NCBI GenBank assembly: GCA_023422555.1
Contig: JAFAGQ010000385.1
Span: 1 to 5,773 of the forward strand
Length of the DNA: 5,773 nucleotides
Origin: Pseudomonadota bacterium
GTDB taxonomy: Bacteria; Pseudomonadota; Gammaproteobacteria; Burkholderiales; Burkholderiaceae_B
Reading direction: 5' to 3'
Below the pieces are notes generated by a model. The model ran no database searches. It saw nothing but the letters and a program-made list of their open reading frames with translations, and was not told where the DNA came from. Within the stretch, counting starts at the first letter, position 1. Every line of letters begins with the position of its first letter. Shown here in pieces: positions 4,987 through 5,773 of the stretch. The translations under genes were made by a program, and so were the position numbers.

Positions 4987-5773
4987 CATTGGTAGCTCAA
5001 GCGAGTAAATACGATTTGCTGTGTTGAAGAAAAGATCGGAGATCTGTTCGGAAGTACATCCAGAGCAGATTTTCTTGAACGCATTCCACATAATGCTGTA
5101 GGAATACATGCCTTTATCCACGGGAAAGTTGCTTTCAAACATGCAGCGATCTGCGCCGAACAGGTTGATAAGCGTCTCAACATAAGGGCGCCAGTCGCTA
5201 GCAAGTTCGTCAGAGGAAGGCGGCAGATCACGTTCGAAATACCGATATCCCATCACTTTCAGTCCGAAACCGCCAAGCTTGACGGTCATATTGGATAGTG
5301 TCGCCAATTTATGCATGGACTGCTTCCACTCTTCAAAGACGCCTTGCCGTGCTTTTTCATAGGGGCCGACACCTAAAGGGCCACCCAAATGGTCCAGTAC
5401 AATCTGCACCTGAGGGCATGCTTTTGCCAGCTCATATACCTGGGATAGCTGAGTGTGATAAGCCCAGATATCCAGACACAGGTCGTAGTCGGCAAGTGCT
5501 TTTACACCGTCCAGAAAGCGTGGATTCGTCAGTAAATCGGACGGTGGCTGAATGGGATTGCTTCTGACTTCCGGGCTTTCGTGCCAGGCTGTGGAGTTTC
5601 TGACACCTTTCAACCTTACGCCAGCCGACTGTTTCATCTGATCTAAGACGTCACGAAGCTGCTCACCCAGTGTGAGATCAGCGCCTGCCACAATACCTGC
5701 ACACCCCCAGCGGTTGTCATAGATGCCGCTGGCAAAACATGCGCCTACGCCATTGGCAAATTCGACTTCTCCT
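4981..5773 (-). CDS. Amidohydrolase-2 / COG3618-type TIM-barrel hydrolase, 5' end off window
   Basis: There are 263 residues visible of a family usually about 280-350 long. The frame stays open to the right edge, and the visible upstream part (GEVEFANGVGACFASGIYDN) is still family-like. A GTG at 5689-5691 is therefore an internal codon, not the start. The expected N-terminal HxH metal motif would be off the window. Seen here are AGADLTLGE, GVRLKGVRNSTAW, LDIWAYHTQL, VLDHLGGPLG (His at about 5389-5391), and FESNFPVDK (about 5113-5139, with the late-barrel Asp of the amidohydrolase fold). These are typical of lactonase-like members such as the 2-pyrone-4,6-dicarboxylate lactonase (LigI) family and sugar-acid lactonases. 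A hydrolytic, probably lactone-opening, cytoplasmic role is the best inference; the substrate is unknown. It converges on the Bug gene and ends inside that gene's terminator. Confidence 0.88.
   Translation of the reverse strand, partial: GEVEFANGVGACFASGIYDNRWGCAGIVAGADLTLGEQLRDVLDQMKQSAGVRLKGVRNSTAWHESPEVRSNPIQPPSDLLTNPRFLDGVKALADYDLCLDIWAYHTQLSQVYELAKACPQVQIVLDHLGGPLGVGPYEKARQGVFEEWKQSMHKLATLSNMTVKLGGFGLKVMGYRYFERDLPPSSDELASDWRPYVETLINLFGADRCMFESNFPVDKGMYSYSIMWNAFKKICSGCTSEQISDLFFNTANRIYSLELPMK

Noticed and set aside
5689..5691. GTG as the start of the amidohydrolase
   Set aside because: The frame is open and family-like upstream to the window edge, so this is an internal Val and the gene is cut by the window.

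Overview
The window looks like a catabolic/transport accessory region from a betaproteobacterium, most likely Burkholderiales, family Alcaligenaceae (Bordetella/Achromobacter/Advenella-like). The reasons are a Bug-type periplasmic binding protein beside a LysR-type regulator (LTTR), an RraA-like aldolase, a TRAP binding protein and a COG3618-type amidohydrolase. This mix is typical of that group. Base composition looks balanced rather than strongly GC-rich, which would suit an Advenella-like genome; that genus-level guess is weak. No rRNA, tRNA, CRISPR array, transposase or integrase is visible.

Layout. Left unit (minus strand): an RraA-family aldolase/decarboxylase-like gene (491-1159) is followed after 39 bp by a TRAP-type solute-binding protein that runs off the left edge (1-451). 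A full-length LTTR (1294-2199, plus) is divergent from them across a 134-bp spacer containing phased 6-mer repeats and a dyad. It is the obvious candidate regulator of that pair. Convergent with the LTTR, with only 9 bp between stops, is a FOXRED1-like FAD amine oxidoreductase (2209-3384, minus).

Middle (3385-3949): a 162-bp gap holds a small well-primed 16-codon frame of unknown status and two short palindromes. Next comes what looks like the C-terminal remnant of a second, decayed LTTR (about 3547-3830, minus). It is followed by about 120 bp of leader rich in inverted repeats, with a plausible promoter for the next gene.

Right unit: a Bug/TctC-family periplasmic binding protein (3950-4918, plus) ends at a strong intrinsic terminator (4943-4986). 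The terminator's T-tract runs into the last codons of a convergent amidohydrolase-2 gene (4981-5773, minus) that continues off the right edge.

Together the genes look like parts of one or more small-molecule catabolic modules: two unrelated uptake receptors (TRAP and Bug), a flavin amine/amino-acid-type oxidase, a lactonase-like hydrolase and a pyruvate aldolase-like enzyme. The LigI-like hydrolase plus RraA (LigK-like) family pairing recalls aromatic/lactone degradation. The substrate cannot be read from the sequence, and the units are separately transcribed. Nothing here is clearly a new type of system. The best leads are the apparent loss of the second regulator beside its surviving promoter/operator region, and the repeat-structured intergenic regions.
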